A stretch of 64,000 nucleotides of DNA. Source: Dendrolimus kikuchii. Its lineage: Eukaryota; Arthropoda; Insecta; Lepidoptera; Lasiocampidae. Below are positions 24,149-34,952 of the stretch, one piece after another (the stretch's first letter is position 1; every line of letters starts with the position of its first letter). Under the pieces are notes generated by a model. It did no database searches. It had not been told where the DNA came from and saw only the letters and a list, made by a program, of their open reading frames with translations. The position numbers and the translations under genes were made by a program. Location: positions 23,981,435 to 24,045,434 of the forward strand of contig CM034389.1 of the NCBI GenBank assembly GCA_019925095.2, read 5' to 3'.

Positions 24149-24154
24149 TTTATT
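24149..24154 (-). terminator. RpL19: RpL19 polyadenylation signal AATAAA
   Basis: AATAAA on the minus strand, 41 nt past the TGA stop that ends at 24195, followed by a T/G-rich stretch. Position and sequence fit the cleavage signal of a short ribosomal protein 3' UTR. Confidence 0.7.
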
Positions 24155-24194
24155 GAATGATTTTCTTTATGTTAATAACTACAAGTAGATTGCA

Positions 24195-27100
24195 TCACTT
24201 CTTCGCTGTTACGGCGGCTTCGTCCTCCCTCGCAAAGGTCTGCAGCAGCTCCTCCTTCTTAGCGGCGATACGCTCCTCGCGCCGCTTGCGTGCTTCCTTC
24301 ACCTTATTACGGCGGGCCTCGGCCTGGTCGCTGTACAACAAACATTTGCAATTGGGTTGTTGAATCATTTTTTTATAAATGGGAAGATCATATACCTATA
24401 AGTTCTATAACAAACTATTTTTATTTTGTTCTTTTCACTATAATTAAAAAATGAACATTAAATTAAATATACATTTCTGAACCCGAAGTATCAGAGTACC
24501 AAAAACATGAGCGCGCGTGTGACGTCACTATGGTAATTTATCATACTAACTTCGTAGCACCCAGCTGATGTGGTTAGTTTGTTACCGTGTATCCTTTACT
24601 CGGGTACTTTGGATTCAAAATGTACTTTTAATTTGAGAACTTTTTAATTAAAACGAAAAAAAACAGTGTTATAAAACTTATACACGATCTTTCCATTTCT
24701 TACAAAAAAATGTTTCAACAACATTTTATTTTATACATTAAGCTTTAGTTAAAAACTATTAAATTGGCAATAAGTTCTGGCCTTTTTTTAACCAACGACA
24801 AAAAAGGAGGATGATTAATTTGTTGTGGGATTTTTTTTATTTTAACATTGGCATGTCATAGTTGTCGGCTATTCGCAATCCAATATTGGATGTAGGCATA
24901 TCTAAGTTTGTACCACATACCTATCGGGTTTTCCGCTTCAAAGAATTTTTTTAAAGAAAATTAAAAGTGTCTGCTGTTTATTCCGATGTCAAAATAACAG
25001 CTCTAATAAGAGAGCCGTGCCAAAAAAAACATCACACTTCTAAAAGCAAGGAGAAAATTGTGTGAAAAATGCTAAACTTAACTATCTAATAGCTTCTTAA
25101 CTGTAACCTAAGCTAATTAATACAGCTGACCTCAAAGTTCGGTCTCAATTTACTCTTGGTTTTATCTAACTTATTTAACCAAATTAGTGTAGAAAAGCTA
25201 TATATGTACATGCAACAATATCGTTTTTCAAATGTTTTATTGTTATGTTCAGGCATAATGTGAAATAAGGCCTTAATGTGAAATTATATTAAAAGCTATT
25301 TTAATTACAGTAAAATAGTCTTTAAACAGGTCTAAAACTTGGAAAATTATTTTCACCTGCAAACACAAATTTGCAAATATAAAACATCGCCGAGACCTGT
25401 TAATATGAATGAACTGGTTGCAGAAAGGCTCCATACAACTAATTCTTACAACTTCTCTTTCAAATTCTTTTAGTAATTCAAACAATGTCAGCTGATTTTT
25501 TATGTAGTACATTAAGAATTCTAAAAGAACTGTTAGAATTTTCAGTATATAAATTCTAATTTTTATACTGGACAATATTTATACAAGAAAATCCTAATAA
25601 TCTTAGAAAGTAGCATAAAGAAGGTATGTTGATACCTAAGCATCTTGGTCCTAGCCTTCTCAGCCTTCTTCCTGTGGATGTATTCCATGAGCACACGCTT
25701 GTTCTTGAACACATTACCCTTCGCCTTCATGTATAGAGCATGGTATAGATGCCTGTCAATCTTCTTTGCCGTTCTGTATTTGAGAAGCAGTTTTCGGAGA
25801 ACCCTTTGCCTTTGTACCCATAATTCCTGTAATATAATGATGAAAAATTATAATTAAATCTGTAAATGGTTAGAGTTTGTACAATGTGTTTAAAAATGTG
25901 AAAAAAAAATCAGGGGAGATAATTCAGACTAGGAGATTCCGAAAATGCAATTTTTAGAATTTTTGTCTGTCTATGAGACCATCATGTGCAAACTACTGAA
26001 CGGATTTAAATAAAACTCGACATAGAGCTAGCTTATAAGTCGGGGCATAACTTAGGATAACGTCATTATTTACTTTTTTACGCCGTTTGTCAAGAAAGAT
26101 AGATAGATAGATACATAACTCTTTATTGTACACCAATACAAACATGAAGTTAAAGACTAAAATTATATCTAGTTATGTACAAAGGGCGGTCTTATCGCTA
26201 AAAAGCGATAGAGATAAATCCCGACAAATGACGTCGTTTCCGTGGGATAGACGAAAAAAGCGAATAAGATCGCGCTGCGATTGCATCATTTTTAACCAAC
26301 TTCAAAAAAAGGAGGAGGTTCTCAATTCGTCGGTATCTTTTTTTTTATATGTTCACCGATTACTCCATGATTTATGATTTGATTTACGTGATATTTTTTT
26401 TTGTTCGACGCGGAATAGCTGCCATTTGGTCCCCTAAAAATTTGACATAGTTTGGCCCAGTAGTTTTTATTTTGCGAACATTTTTTTGTTCCCGTTTCTT
26501 TGGACCTATATTTTTTAAGGAGCGCGGCACCGTTCGTAGGTCTACCCATACATAGCTATACACTAAAAAGTAACAAATAAAATAAAAAAACTTCGTTTAA
26601 AAAAACCGACTTCAAAAACTAATAAGTATAAAATAATGTATTTCTAAAACTATTATTATTAATATATATTATCTAAAATATCTTGAAGCCGGTGCAAAGT
26701 AAAACATAACAATTACTATATTTTGAAAGTTACTAAGCACGGACTTTAAGATGTTTTAGATAATATATATTAATAATAATAGCTGTAGAAATAAGTTATT
26801 TTATACTTTTTAGTTTTTGAAGTCGGTTTTTTTTAAACTACTGAACATACAGAAATTAAACTCGACAGTGCTGGCTTATAACCCAAGTTAACAGTTAGGA
26901 TACATTTTATACTGATAAGTGAAGTTGTTTCCTTAAAATAAAAGGATTAGCAGAATGGATGGTGCTGTAATTGTAATGTAATGTCAAATCAGGTTGTCTT
27001 CGACTTGCCTCTATCTCCCTGGGCAGTTGTGCAGTCTATAATATATGGACTTGGTATCTTTGTTATTATTATATGAAAAAACCGAATTAAGTTTTTGTGT

Positions 27101-29789
27101 ATGTAAAATAAAGCTACGATCTAAGGTTTGACACGCGACGCAGCCGCAGGGCAAACTCTAGTTATAAATCAAACAGAAGCATTCTTTGCATATCGAAAAA
27201 TATTCATTTCAAAAGTCTACTTGACAAGTAAATTATTGATGGTAACAAAACAATGTTTACATTACCCAACAGAATGTATAAATATTTTAAGATATCAAAA
27301 CCTGCGAGTCTTAAATGCATTTGACAACTACCTAATCATTTGAGTTTGACTTGAATTACTTAACTGTTTTGTTTAGCTACAAAGAAATTTGTTCTGGTAA
27401 TAACACTACATTCCATATATTAAGCAATACAAGTACTTTTATATACATCAGAAAATGTTTAGAAGTATTTATACTCAAAGTATACTATCATATAGCCAAT
27501 TCACTCCTTGAAACAGCAAGAATACATTGTGAAGTGGTACACATGGTAAAAACTAAACTCAATTTTTAAATTATATGTATGTACATTCAAAAAGTAATAT
27601 TCGACTTATAGTTTAAAAATAACTTTTTAATTGTTTTAAACACACTTGAAGTCAACACAGTTTAATTAAATAAATTCCTAAAGTTAACAAAAAATCAATC
27701 ATAACAGTAAGTAACCAAATAAGCATCCAAAAATCTCAAACTTGCCATCCTAAACAACAATTAGCTGGGTAAAAAAACCCAGCTGATAGCTTTATAGCTA
27801 ATGGATGAATGACTTATCAACTGTCAGCCAACAGCTAAATCATCAACTTGTCAGTTATCGGTTTTATTCAGCAACCATTATAACCAGCAGGCAAATTTAT
27901 GGTGACAATTGATAGCTACACCGTTAACTTGTCAGTTTTATTTGACACACATTAGCCAGTTGGTGAAGTGGTTGACGTGTTTATAACTATTTTGTGAACA
28001 ACTGCTAATTAACTGGCTTGTTAAAATAGCCACCTATAAGTACTCAAAAAGGTATATAGAACAGTGAATTACTCACTTTTTGTGGCATACGAGCATTAGC
28101 TGTACCTCTCCTTTTACCAAAGCCACAGTGACGACCTTTCCTCCTGGCCTCTGTGTTCTTGCGGACACGGGCACGGGAGTGCACTGCTACGGGTTTCTTG
28201 ATGACAAGACCATCCTTGATCATCTTACGGATGTTCTGGCCTGTAATAAATATTTATAATCAATTGTATAACATATATACAGTAGGGACTTGTTAATCCG
28301 ACCCCTGCTAATCCAGTGATTACAGTAATCAATGTTACAATGGCCTTAAAAACTGCTTTGAAATGGGCGAGAAATGATGAATTTAAGCTTTTGTTTTAGT
28401 GAAAACTGTCAGAATAAGCCAATTTTTATGCGCCCTAACAAATTTAAACTTTTTAAAAATTAGTGAAAATAACTTAGGTTGAGCATGTTTTTTTATACAA
28501 CTTTACAATATCACATACCACAATTAAGATGCCATGATAATCTGCAAGGGGTTTTGATAAGTACACAATAATAATAACAGCCAGTAATTCTTCCAATGCG
28601 GGCTCTAGAATTTCTTAGGGGAACAACAGTATACTCGCCACACTTGTCCAAGGTGGCTTAACAGGTTTAACACTTTGGTTCTTTTTAATGCATGAATTCA
28701 GCAGACAGGCAGACAGCCCACCTGATGGACAGCAGTCACCAATGAAAATTTACAACACGAAAGGTGCTACAAATGCACTGATGCTCTCTAAAGGGAGACT
28801 GGAGCCTGGCCACTAATGCTCGAACACAACTCAAGGTTGTTATGGCGACATACTCTAGACCAAAGGTGGTAGCCATCCAGAGGGGTAAATATCCTTCTAC
28901 CTAGCTGTGGGTTGTTTTGTCGCTTCTAACAATAGGCTGCCTAGCCACAGGAAATTGTTCTTTCTCCATGCCTACATAGATAAGGTTATTTTAATGTGCA
29001 GATTTCATCATGCTGTTTTGCTGGGGGGACACCAATCTCTGCAATTGTTTTGTAAAATACTGTCATTTGGTAGACTAATGTGCAGTCACCAGATAGGACT
29101 GAATGGCAAAGGACTAGTGGTACAAACTTGAGGTCTTATTTCCAGCAGTGGCTATGATCGACCAATAGTAGTAGTATCGACCCTAGTAGTAGGTTTTCAA
29201 AACCTTCAAGTTTATACTTTATACTAAAACTTATAACAGTGCCCTTAATATATAAGAATTAATTGCTAATCCAGAGGAACTATAGGCTTGCCTTGAATAC
29301 ATTAGTACCTACATAAATTAAAAAAATAAATATGAGTCAATCAAAAGTCAAATATCTATCAAAATCAATACCTAGTTAGCCAAATAAAACAAAACAATAA
29401 ATACTGTTTAAGTTTGTTCCCTGCTATTATCGAAACAAAGCAACAACGTGAAAAGTTATCGGTATAGCGACATAAATTATACTTACGGGAGTTAGTGTTA
29501 GCGATTTCATTGATCTCATTTGGATCAAGCCACACCTTCTTTTTGCCACATCTCATAACAGAGGCTGCAAGCCTCTTCTGTAGTTTGAGGGAACTGAAAA
29601 CCAGAAAAGAAAACACATGACCACATGGCTTTACAGGTAACCGATAAGGTATAAGAACTTTGCAAAAACATTAATGCACCACGTAATTAAATATACACTG
29701 GATTGAATAATCAAACAGAACGTAATATTTACATTTATATAACGAATAATTCGAGAAAACTACATTATTTTAAATAAAACTAACCTCAT
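24195..29789 (-). CDS. RpL19: Ribosomal protein L19 (eL19), five exons
   Basis: Structural protein of the 60S ribosomal subunit. Exons in transcript order: 29789-29785 (ATG plus two bases), 29593-29487, 28240-28077, 25826-25636, 24330-24195. The sum is 603 nt, giving 200 aa, the usual insect length. The protein opens [20 protein letters not shown], continues with [17 protein letters not shown], then the basic [21 protein letters not shown] segment and [20 protein letters not shown]. It ends in the long charged helix ([19 protein letters not shown]) and VTAKK. Splicing immediately after the ATG is common in ribosomal protein genes. The gene sits between the two ACOX paralogs and shares no pathway with them. 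Its introns hold dispersed repeats, including a Helitron-like piece and an inverted pair at 26.6-26.8 kb. Confidence 0.97.
25861..26060 (+). repeat. Dispersed repeat in RpL19 intron 3 (inverted copy near 58.93-59.15 kb)
   Basis: CAGGGGAGATAATTCAGACT, GCAATTTTTAGAATTTTTGT and TGAACGGATTTAAATAAAAC reappear as the complement at 58930-59145. No coding sense. Confidence 0.7.
26285..26640 (+). repeat. Dispersed repeat with direct copy near 59.7-59.98 kb
   Basis: ACATAGTTTGGCCCAGTAGT, ACCTATATTTTTTAAGG and CACTAAAAAGTAACAAATAA are shared with 59697-59980. The 3' part runs into an inverted pair. Confidence 0.7.
26600..26840. repeat. Inverted repeat in RpL19 intron 3
   Basis: AAAACCGACTTCAAAAACTA ... 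TATTATCTAAAATATCTTGA, and its complement ending TAGTTTTTGAAGTCGGTTTT. The arms are about 95 bp with a ~50-bp spacer. Confidence 0.75.
28690..28970 (+). mobile_element. RpL19: CAGCAGACA-family dispersed repeat in RpL19 intron 2
   Basis: ATTCAGCAGACAGGCAGACA, CTCTAAAGGGAGACTGGAGC, GCTGTGGGTTGTTTTGTCGC and TTTCTCCATGCCTACA follow the family order. Confidence 0.7.
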
Positions 29790-29835
29790 CCTGACACGGT
29801 GAGATCCAACGCATACAAGAAAGAAATATGGCGGC
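29785..29835 (-). promoter_or_regulatory. RpL19: RpL19 first exon and 5' leader with pyrimidine-rich start region
   Basis: Reading the minus strand towards the ATG at 29789, a pyrimidine run TTTCTTTCTTG lies about 30 nt upstream. It resembles the 5' terminal oligopyrimidine tract that places ribosomal protein mRNAs under growth-dependent translational control. The donor AG|GTTAGT lies two bases after the ATG. The exact transcription start is inferred, not seen. Confidence 0.45.
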
Positions 29836-29934
29836 TCAACTTTTTTCTAAGCAGTGATGTTATAATACTACACTGACAGTAATAATCGACTAAAATACAT
29901 GTATATGTAAATAATTTATAATATTATAAAATTT

Positions 29935-30426
29935 TAATATGCCATGTCTGTACATTAAAGTTCTTTAAAAAAACAAAGCGAATATATAAACGATGGAGAA
30001 CACGATAAAAAAATGTTCTCTTTACCTGATTGTTCCGGATTCACGTAAAAATTACGGGGTTAAATCCGATACGAATTTCGCTGATCGACAACAGATTCCT
30101 AGACTTAAAATCTTCACTACTTTTTATCCTGGGAATCCAGTGGGAATTTTTCTGGGAATGATTTAAAATAGCCAAAAGCAATTTTTTCACTGATCGATAG
30201 TAATTAAAAGTAATAAAATGTGTGATACTTTTTATCCTGGAATCCCACAAGAATTTTCATAGGGGCGGTTCGTAGTTGTTCAGGCTCATAAATGTTAGCT
30301 TATTCCGACACAGTTTTCACTAAAACGATAACTTATATTATTTTTTTAATGTTGCGGTACTTTGTGCCCCGGGATTCCCGCGGGAATTTGAAATCAAGCG
30401 TGGACGAAGTCACGCGTATCTCCTAG
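29935..30426 (+). mobile_element. Helitron-like dispersed repeat, copy 2
   Basis: TGCCATGTCTGTACATTAAA, ATATAAACGATGGAGAACAC, and an end at GTATCTCCTAG|T. About 100 bp upstream of RpL19. Confidence 0.65.
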
Positions 30427-31253
30427 TGTGAGCATAAATTTATACTAATACGTATATTGAGAATGTATAATTTGTCAAGATCTTCGTGAAAAAGGAGGTC
30501 AACTGTATTATAGTGTCTTCTATCGAGAACGATCTTGACACTCTTGCCTATTTCGATTTTTATTTATTTCTAGTATATCATTAACTTCCCAAATGTCTTC
30601 ATTCACATTGGTATTTTAATAATAATTATAATTCTAATAATAATTTTTAGATATAAACGGACGAATCCACAAGTCTAAAGTGATTTGTGAATGTAAAAGA
30701 ACCATGTGGTTTACAGTAATAAAATAAACAAATCATCGAAATACTAGTAACTTTACTATGAATGCAAAATCAATTAATCTCAGACGAAAATTCAAAATTT
30801 TAAACATGGGTTTTTAAACATTTATTTCTTCATATTACACAGCCTTCAATCATTGTTATACATAATGCGCCGTATCATTCTCTGATAATAAAACTCCAAT
30901 ATAAACAAGTAAATCGTTGTTGGTAGATAGGTTTCTGTACCTGCTAAATTAGATATCTTTTTCTTAAATGCGGATTACTACGATTTATTCTCATCAACCT
31001 TACTTTTTATTGTTGGAGCTTTATTTATTATCACTAAACAACACAATGCATTGTGAATTACATTAGGTAAAGATTCTTTGGATTATGGCTCCAACGCAGT
31101 TTGCATTGATTTGGCCAATGTCACAGTAGGTGGTAAAATGTCAGGTGCATATAAGAGTATAAATGCGAAAAGAAAAATTTGGTCGGTGATCTTCCAAATC
31201 ACTTTCTGAGATCCTGAGGACAACACAAAACATAGAGTGTTAGACTAACTACA

Positions 31254-34200
31254 TTAGAGATAGATGTTATTTATTGTTAAAAACTTTGATAATATATGTA
31301 CATGTCTACTATCAGCTACGGTAAGAAGAAAGTCCACATTGACCGGTCGGGGAAAATCTTTGAGTAATATACTGTAGAGGGGAGAAACTATTTTGGGACA
31401 TTCGAAAAAAATGTGATGGACAGAGCCGTCAGCTAAGCCGCACTCACAGAGAGAATTATCGCGAATTCTTAATTTTGCAAGAAATACAGGACAGCAACAG
31501 TGGCCAAGACGCAGGCGAATTATAGTTGATATAACTTTTTTGGGTAGTTTTCTATAGTTGAAGAACCAAGGTTTGGGACGTAATGTTGGTTGCAAACTAC
31601 CGTAGTATCTGCCAACAGTCAGACGGGACTGTTGCCAGATACCATTCCAAGTCTCAAACATCTGGGGCCGCGCGAGAGAACGTAAATCGCGGGGAAAGCA
31701 TTTATTATATTTGTTACTACCCGAACAGACAGCTTCCTTGGCGCAACAGTCGGCAATCTCATTTCCACCAATTCCACAGTGACCTGGGATCCAGGCAAGT
31801 ACTATATCTAAACCAGACGAGTGACAACGAAAGAGGGCTTCCTTTATTTTTAGGGAGATGACAAAGTTATGTTTAGCATGCAAAGGTAATTTTGAGATAT
31901 CCTGTAGGGAGCTTAAGGAATCAGTAAAAATGATAGATTTACTTATGTTATGGGATTCAATATAAAGGACGGCTTCTAGAATAGCGATTGATTCGCCAGT
32001 GAACACAGAACTAGGAGGAGGAATTTTGAAATTTAAAATAATTTTGTATTTGGGAATCCAAATAGCTGAACCAACAGGGCCATTTTGAGATAGCCGTGAT
32101 GCATCGGTGAAAAACTGAAGGTGGTCTGGCCAACGATCCTGCGTAATTTTACAAAATAATTGATTAGCATCTGGAGAATTTTTGTGAATATCTAGATTTA
32201 GAATAACATTAGGTTTATAAATAAGGCTTTCAAAACTTGACTCAAAAACAGGATTTTTATAATTCTGGAAAATGCCAAGAGGGAGATCTACTAGTTTCTT
32301 ATACGAATTTATAAGAAGTGGAAGACATTTGTGAGTCCAATAACTAGATGTGAACGATATTTGAAGGAGTTGATCTAAGATACCTAGAAGGGGATGATCT
32401 GAGAGCTCTATCACTTTATAAAAGAATCTGTCCGATAGAAGCTGCCTGCGAAGAGCAAGAGGAGGGTCTACACACTCAACCTGAAGGGCATTTATTGGAG
32501 AAGATTTCATTGCGCCTGTGATGATTCTGAGGCATTTGGCTTGTATGCGTTCCAGTTTCATGAGAGCGGATTTACTGCAGGGTTCCAATATGAAGCAGGC
32601 ATAGTCAAAATGGCTGCGGATGATGGCATTATAAAGCAGCTTCTGACAATAGGGGTGAGATCCCCACCTAACACCTGACAGGGCTCGAATTACGTTAGTG
32701 TTTTTTTCTGTTTTTGCGCAAATATAATTGAGATGGGGGAGGCCTGAAAGTTTGGCATCGAGGAAGACACCTAGGAATTTAACAGAGTTAGCAATTTGGA
32801 TTGGATGATTGTTAATGTGAATGTCTAGGGCAGGAATATCTCTTTTGCGGGAGAATATTACAGCCGAACTTTTTGAAGCAGAAAGTGACAAACCGTGCTC
32901 TGAAAGCCATGAGTTAAGATAAAAAAGAGCAGAATTGATACGGTTTGAAGCATCACTGAAAGAGTCAGAAGTGGCATATAGAGCAATGTCATCGGCATAC
33001 TGAAGGGCTTTGCAAAAGCAGCTTACAGAAGATTCTAAATCAGCCGTATAAATGTTATAGAGGATCGGGCTGAGGACAGAGCCTTGGGGTAAACCTTTCC
33101 ATACAAGACGCGGGGGGGAGTCGATTCCCGAAACGCGGACGGAGATTGATCTCTCCATGAACATATTGGAAACAATGTTGACAATCCTCGGGGGGATACT
33201 CAGATTGTGCAGCTTCTGCCTGAGTATTTGAAGGTTGACGTTGTCGTATGCAGACGTTATGTCTAAAAAGACTCCTACGACATGTTCATTTCGGGAAAAA
33301 GCTAATCTGATGTCTGAGGTAATAAGGCTGAGACTGTCCATTGTACCTAAACCTCGTCTAAAACCAAACTGGCTGTTGGCTAATATGCCTTTGCTTTCTA
33401 CGATCCACTCGAGTCGATTTTTAATTAAATGCTCCATAATTTTAGCAAGGACTGAAGATAGGGCTATAGGTCTATAAGCATCAGGGTCTGAAGCATCCTT
33501 GCCAGGTTTTAATATTGGAACAATTATTTGCTTTTTCCAAGACTCTGGGATAGATCCGGAGAGAAAAATCTGATTCAGAAGGTTCAGTAGAAAATGCTTA
33601 GAAGATTCACAGGACTGAATTACAAAGGAATAAGTAATGCCGTCTACTCCAGGAGAAGAGTCTCGGAGATGATCTAGGGCAGCGCATAGTTCTCCAAAGG
33701 AAAATTTAGAATTCATGGGATTCAACTCATCTGAAGGGGAACAACTGATGGGGGGACAAGGTTCAAGGGGAACAAAAGGAGGTGCAAGCTTGTGCATGAA
33801 ATTGGGAAGCCAGGAAGATGGATTATTGGAATTAATATTATCGTCACTTTGGGACTTTCTAAAGGCTTTTATTTTCTTCCATATCATAGAAGCTGGAGTC
33901 CTGGGAGAAAGGGATTCGCAGAAGGCTTGCCAACCTTTTTTTTTTTTTGAACGCAACAGTCTTTTAGAGGAAGCAGAGACTTTCTGAAATTCTAGGTAAT
34001 TATCATATGTGAGGCTCCTGGTAAATTTAATCTCCGCTTCTTTGCGCTTTTTTACTATAGCGGAACATTCAGAATCCCACCAAGCAGGGGAGGGAATTTT
34101 ATTTTTTACAGAGTTTTTTAAGGGGATTGATTGCTCAGCAGCAGATGTCAATGCAGATACATACTCATCATATAGGGAAGTAAAATTCAGAGAAGAAACA

Positions 34201-34952
34201 TCAGGAAGAGAGTTTAATTTACTTTGTACCAAGGAAGAGAACTTATGCCAGTCAGCTAGTGCGAGTCTAAATCTCAAGAGAGGGATTGGAGTGACAGGAG
34301 GGGGTGAAGAATCAGGCAAGGAACAAAGAATAGGGAGATGGTCACTTCCATAACAGTTAGAAAGAACAGACCATGAAAGAGAGTAGGCTATGGAGGGAGA
34401 GGATAAAGTAAGGTCAGGGGCACTCGGATTTTGAAGGGGAGAGACTCTACGCGTAGGGGTTCCATCATTAATGATGCATAAGTTTAGATCATTTAAGATA
34501 TCAAGAAATGCTGGAGCAATAGGATCACAGGAAGCTGAACCCCACAAAGTATGGCGGATATTTAGGTCTCCTAGAATGAGGAGAGGGACAGGAAGATGGC
34601 ATAAGAGGGAGAAAAGTTCTTGTATGAGGAGAGCATTGGGGTAAGGGATGTAGACAGACACAAATGTTATATTAAGACAACGGACAGCTACAATATTAAT
34701 ATCTGGGGAGTGAGGGGGGAGGGTGAAACGGGAGAATGTAATATTTCTTCTAACAAGAATAGCACAACCAGCCCAACCATCCGATCTATCATCTCGGATA
34801 CATGAAAACCCAGGCACTCGAAATAAAGAACCAGGGTTCAACCATGTTTCAGAGAGGGCAAAAAGGTAAGGATTAAACTGATTAATTAAAAAAGATACTT
34901 CATGTTTTTTATTATTAACACTACGACAGTTCCATTGAAGGACCTTCGCCAT
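31254..34952 (-). CDS. Non-LTR retrotransposon ORF2 (endonuclease, reverse transcriptase, RNase H)
   Basis: A 1232-aa polyprotein. The N-terminal apurinic-like endonuclease shows LQWNCRS, LSETWL, ILGDLNIRH and GSDHLPI. The reverse transcriptase shows YRPIALSSVLAKIMEH, FGFRRG, FLDITSAYDNV, GLPQGSVLSPILYN and the catalytic LQYADDIALY. An RNase H domain follows: FFTDAS, TGESIAILEAV, IIFTDSLSSL and AWIPGHCGIGGNEIAD give the D-E-D-D set. A Cys/His cluster (CECGLADGSVHHIFFEC) lies near the end. All expected catalytic residues are present and no stop or frameshift interrupts the frame. It makes the DNA nick and the cDNA for target-primed reverse transcription. Confidence 0.95.
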   Translation of the reverse strand: MAKVLQWNCRSVNNKKHEVSFLINQFNPYLFALSETWLNPGSLFRVPGFSCIRDDRSDGWAGCAILVRRNITFSRFTLPPHSPDINIVAVRCLNITFVSVYIPYPNALLIQELFSLLCHLPVPLLILGDLNIRHTLWGSASCDPIAPAFLDILNDLNLCIINDGTPTRRVSPLQNPSAPDLTLSSPSIAYSLSWSVLSNCYGSDHLPILCSLPDSSPPPVTPIPLLRFRLALADWHKFSSLVQSKLNSLPDVSSLNFTSLYDEYVSALTSAAEQSIPLKNSVKNKIPSPAWWDSECSAIVKKRKEAEIKFTRSLTYDNYLEFQKVSASSKRLLRSKKKKGWQAFCESLSPRTPASMIWKKIKAFRKSQSDDNINSNNPSSWLPNFMHKLAPPFVPLEPCPPISCSPSDELNPMNSKFSFGELCAALDHLRDSSPGVDGITYSFVIQSCESSKHFLLNLLNQIFLSGSIPESWKKQIIVPILKPGKDASDPDAYRPIALSSVLAKIMEHLIKNRLEWIVESKGILANSQFGFRRGLGTMDSLSLITSDIRLAFSRNEHVVGVFLDITSAYDNVNLQILRQKLHNLSIPPRIVNIVSNMFMERSISVRVSGIDSPPRLVWKGLPQGSVLSPILYNIYTADLESSVSCFCKALQYADDIALYATSDSFSDASNRINSALFYLNSWLSEHGLSLSASKSSAVIFSRKRDIPALDIHINNHPIQIANSVKFLGVFLDAKLSGLPHLNYICAKTEKNTNVIRALSGVRWGSHPYCQKLLYNAIIRSHFDYACFILEPCSKSALMKLERIQAKCLRIITGAMKSSPINALQVECVDPPLALRRQLLSDRFFYKVIELSDHPLLGILDQLLQISFTSSYWTHKCLPLLINSYKKLVDLPLGIFQNYKNPVFESSFESLIYKPNVILNLDIHKNSPDANQLFCKITQDRWPDHLQFFTDASRLSQNGPVGSAIWIPKYKIILNFKIPPPSSVFTGESIAILEAVLYIESHNISKSIIFTDSLSSLQDISKLPLHAKHNFVISLKIKEALFRCHSSGLDIVLAWIPGHCGIGGNEIADCCAKEAVCSGSNKYNKCFPRDLRSLARPQMFETWNGIWQQSRLTVGRYYGSLQPTLRPKPWFFNYRKLPKKVISTIIRLRLGHCCCPVFLAKLRIRDNSLCECGLADGSVHHIFFECPKIVSPLYSILLKDFPRPVNVDFLLTVADSRHVHILSKFLTINNIYL

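Noticed and set aside
33235..34805. Plus-strand ORFs of 61-114 codons over the non-LTR element
   Set aside because: Antisense to ORF2, which shows clear RT and endonuclease motifs.
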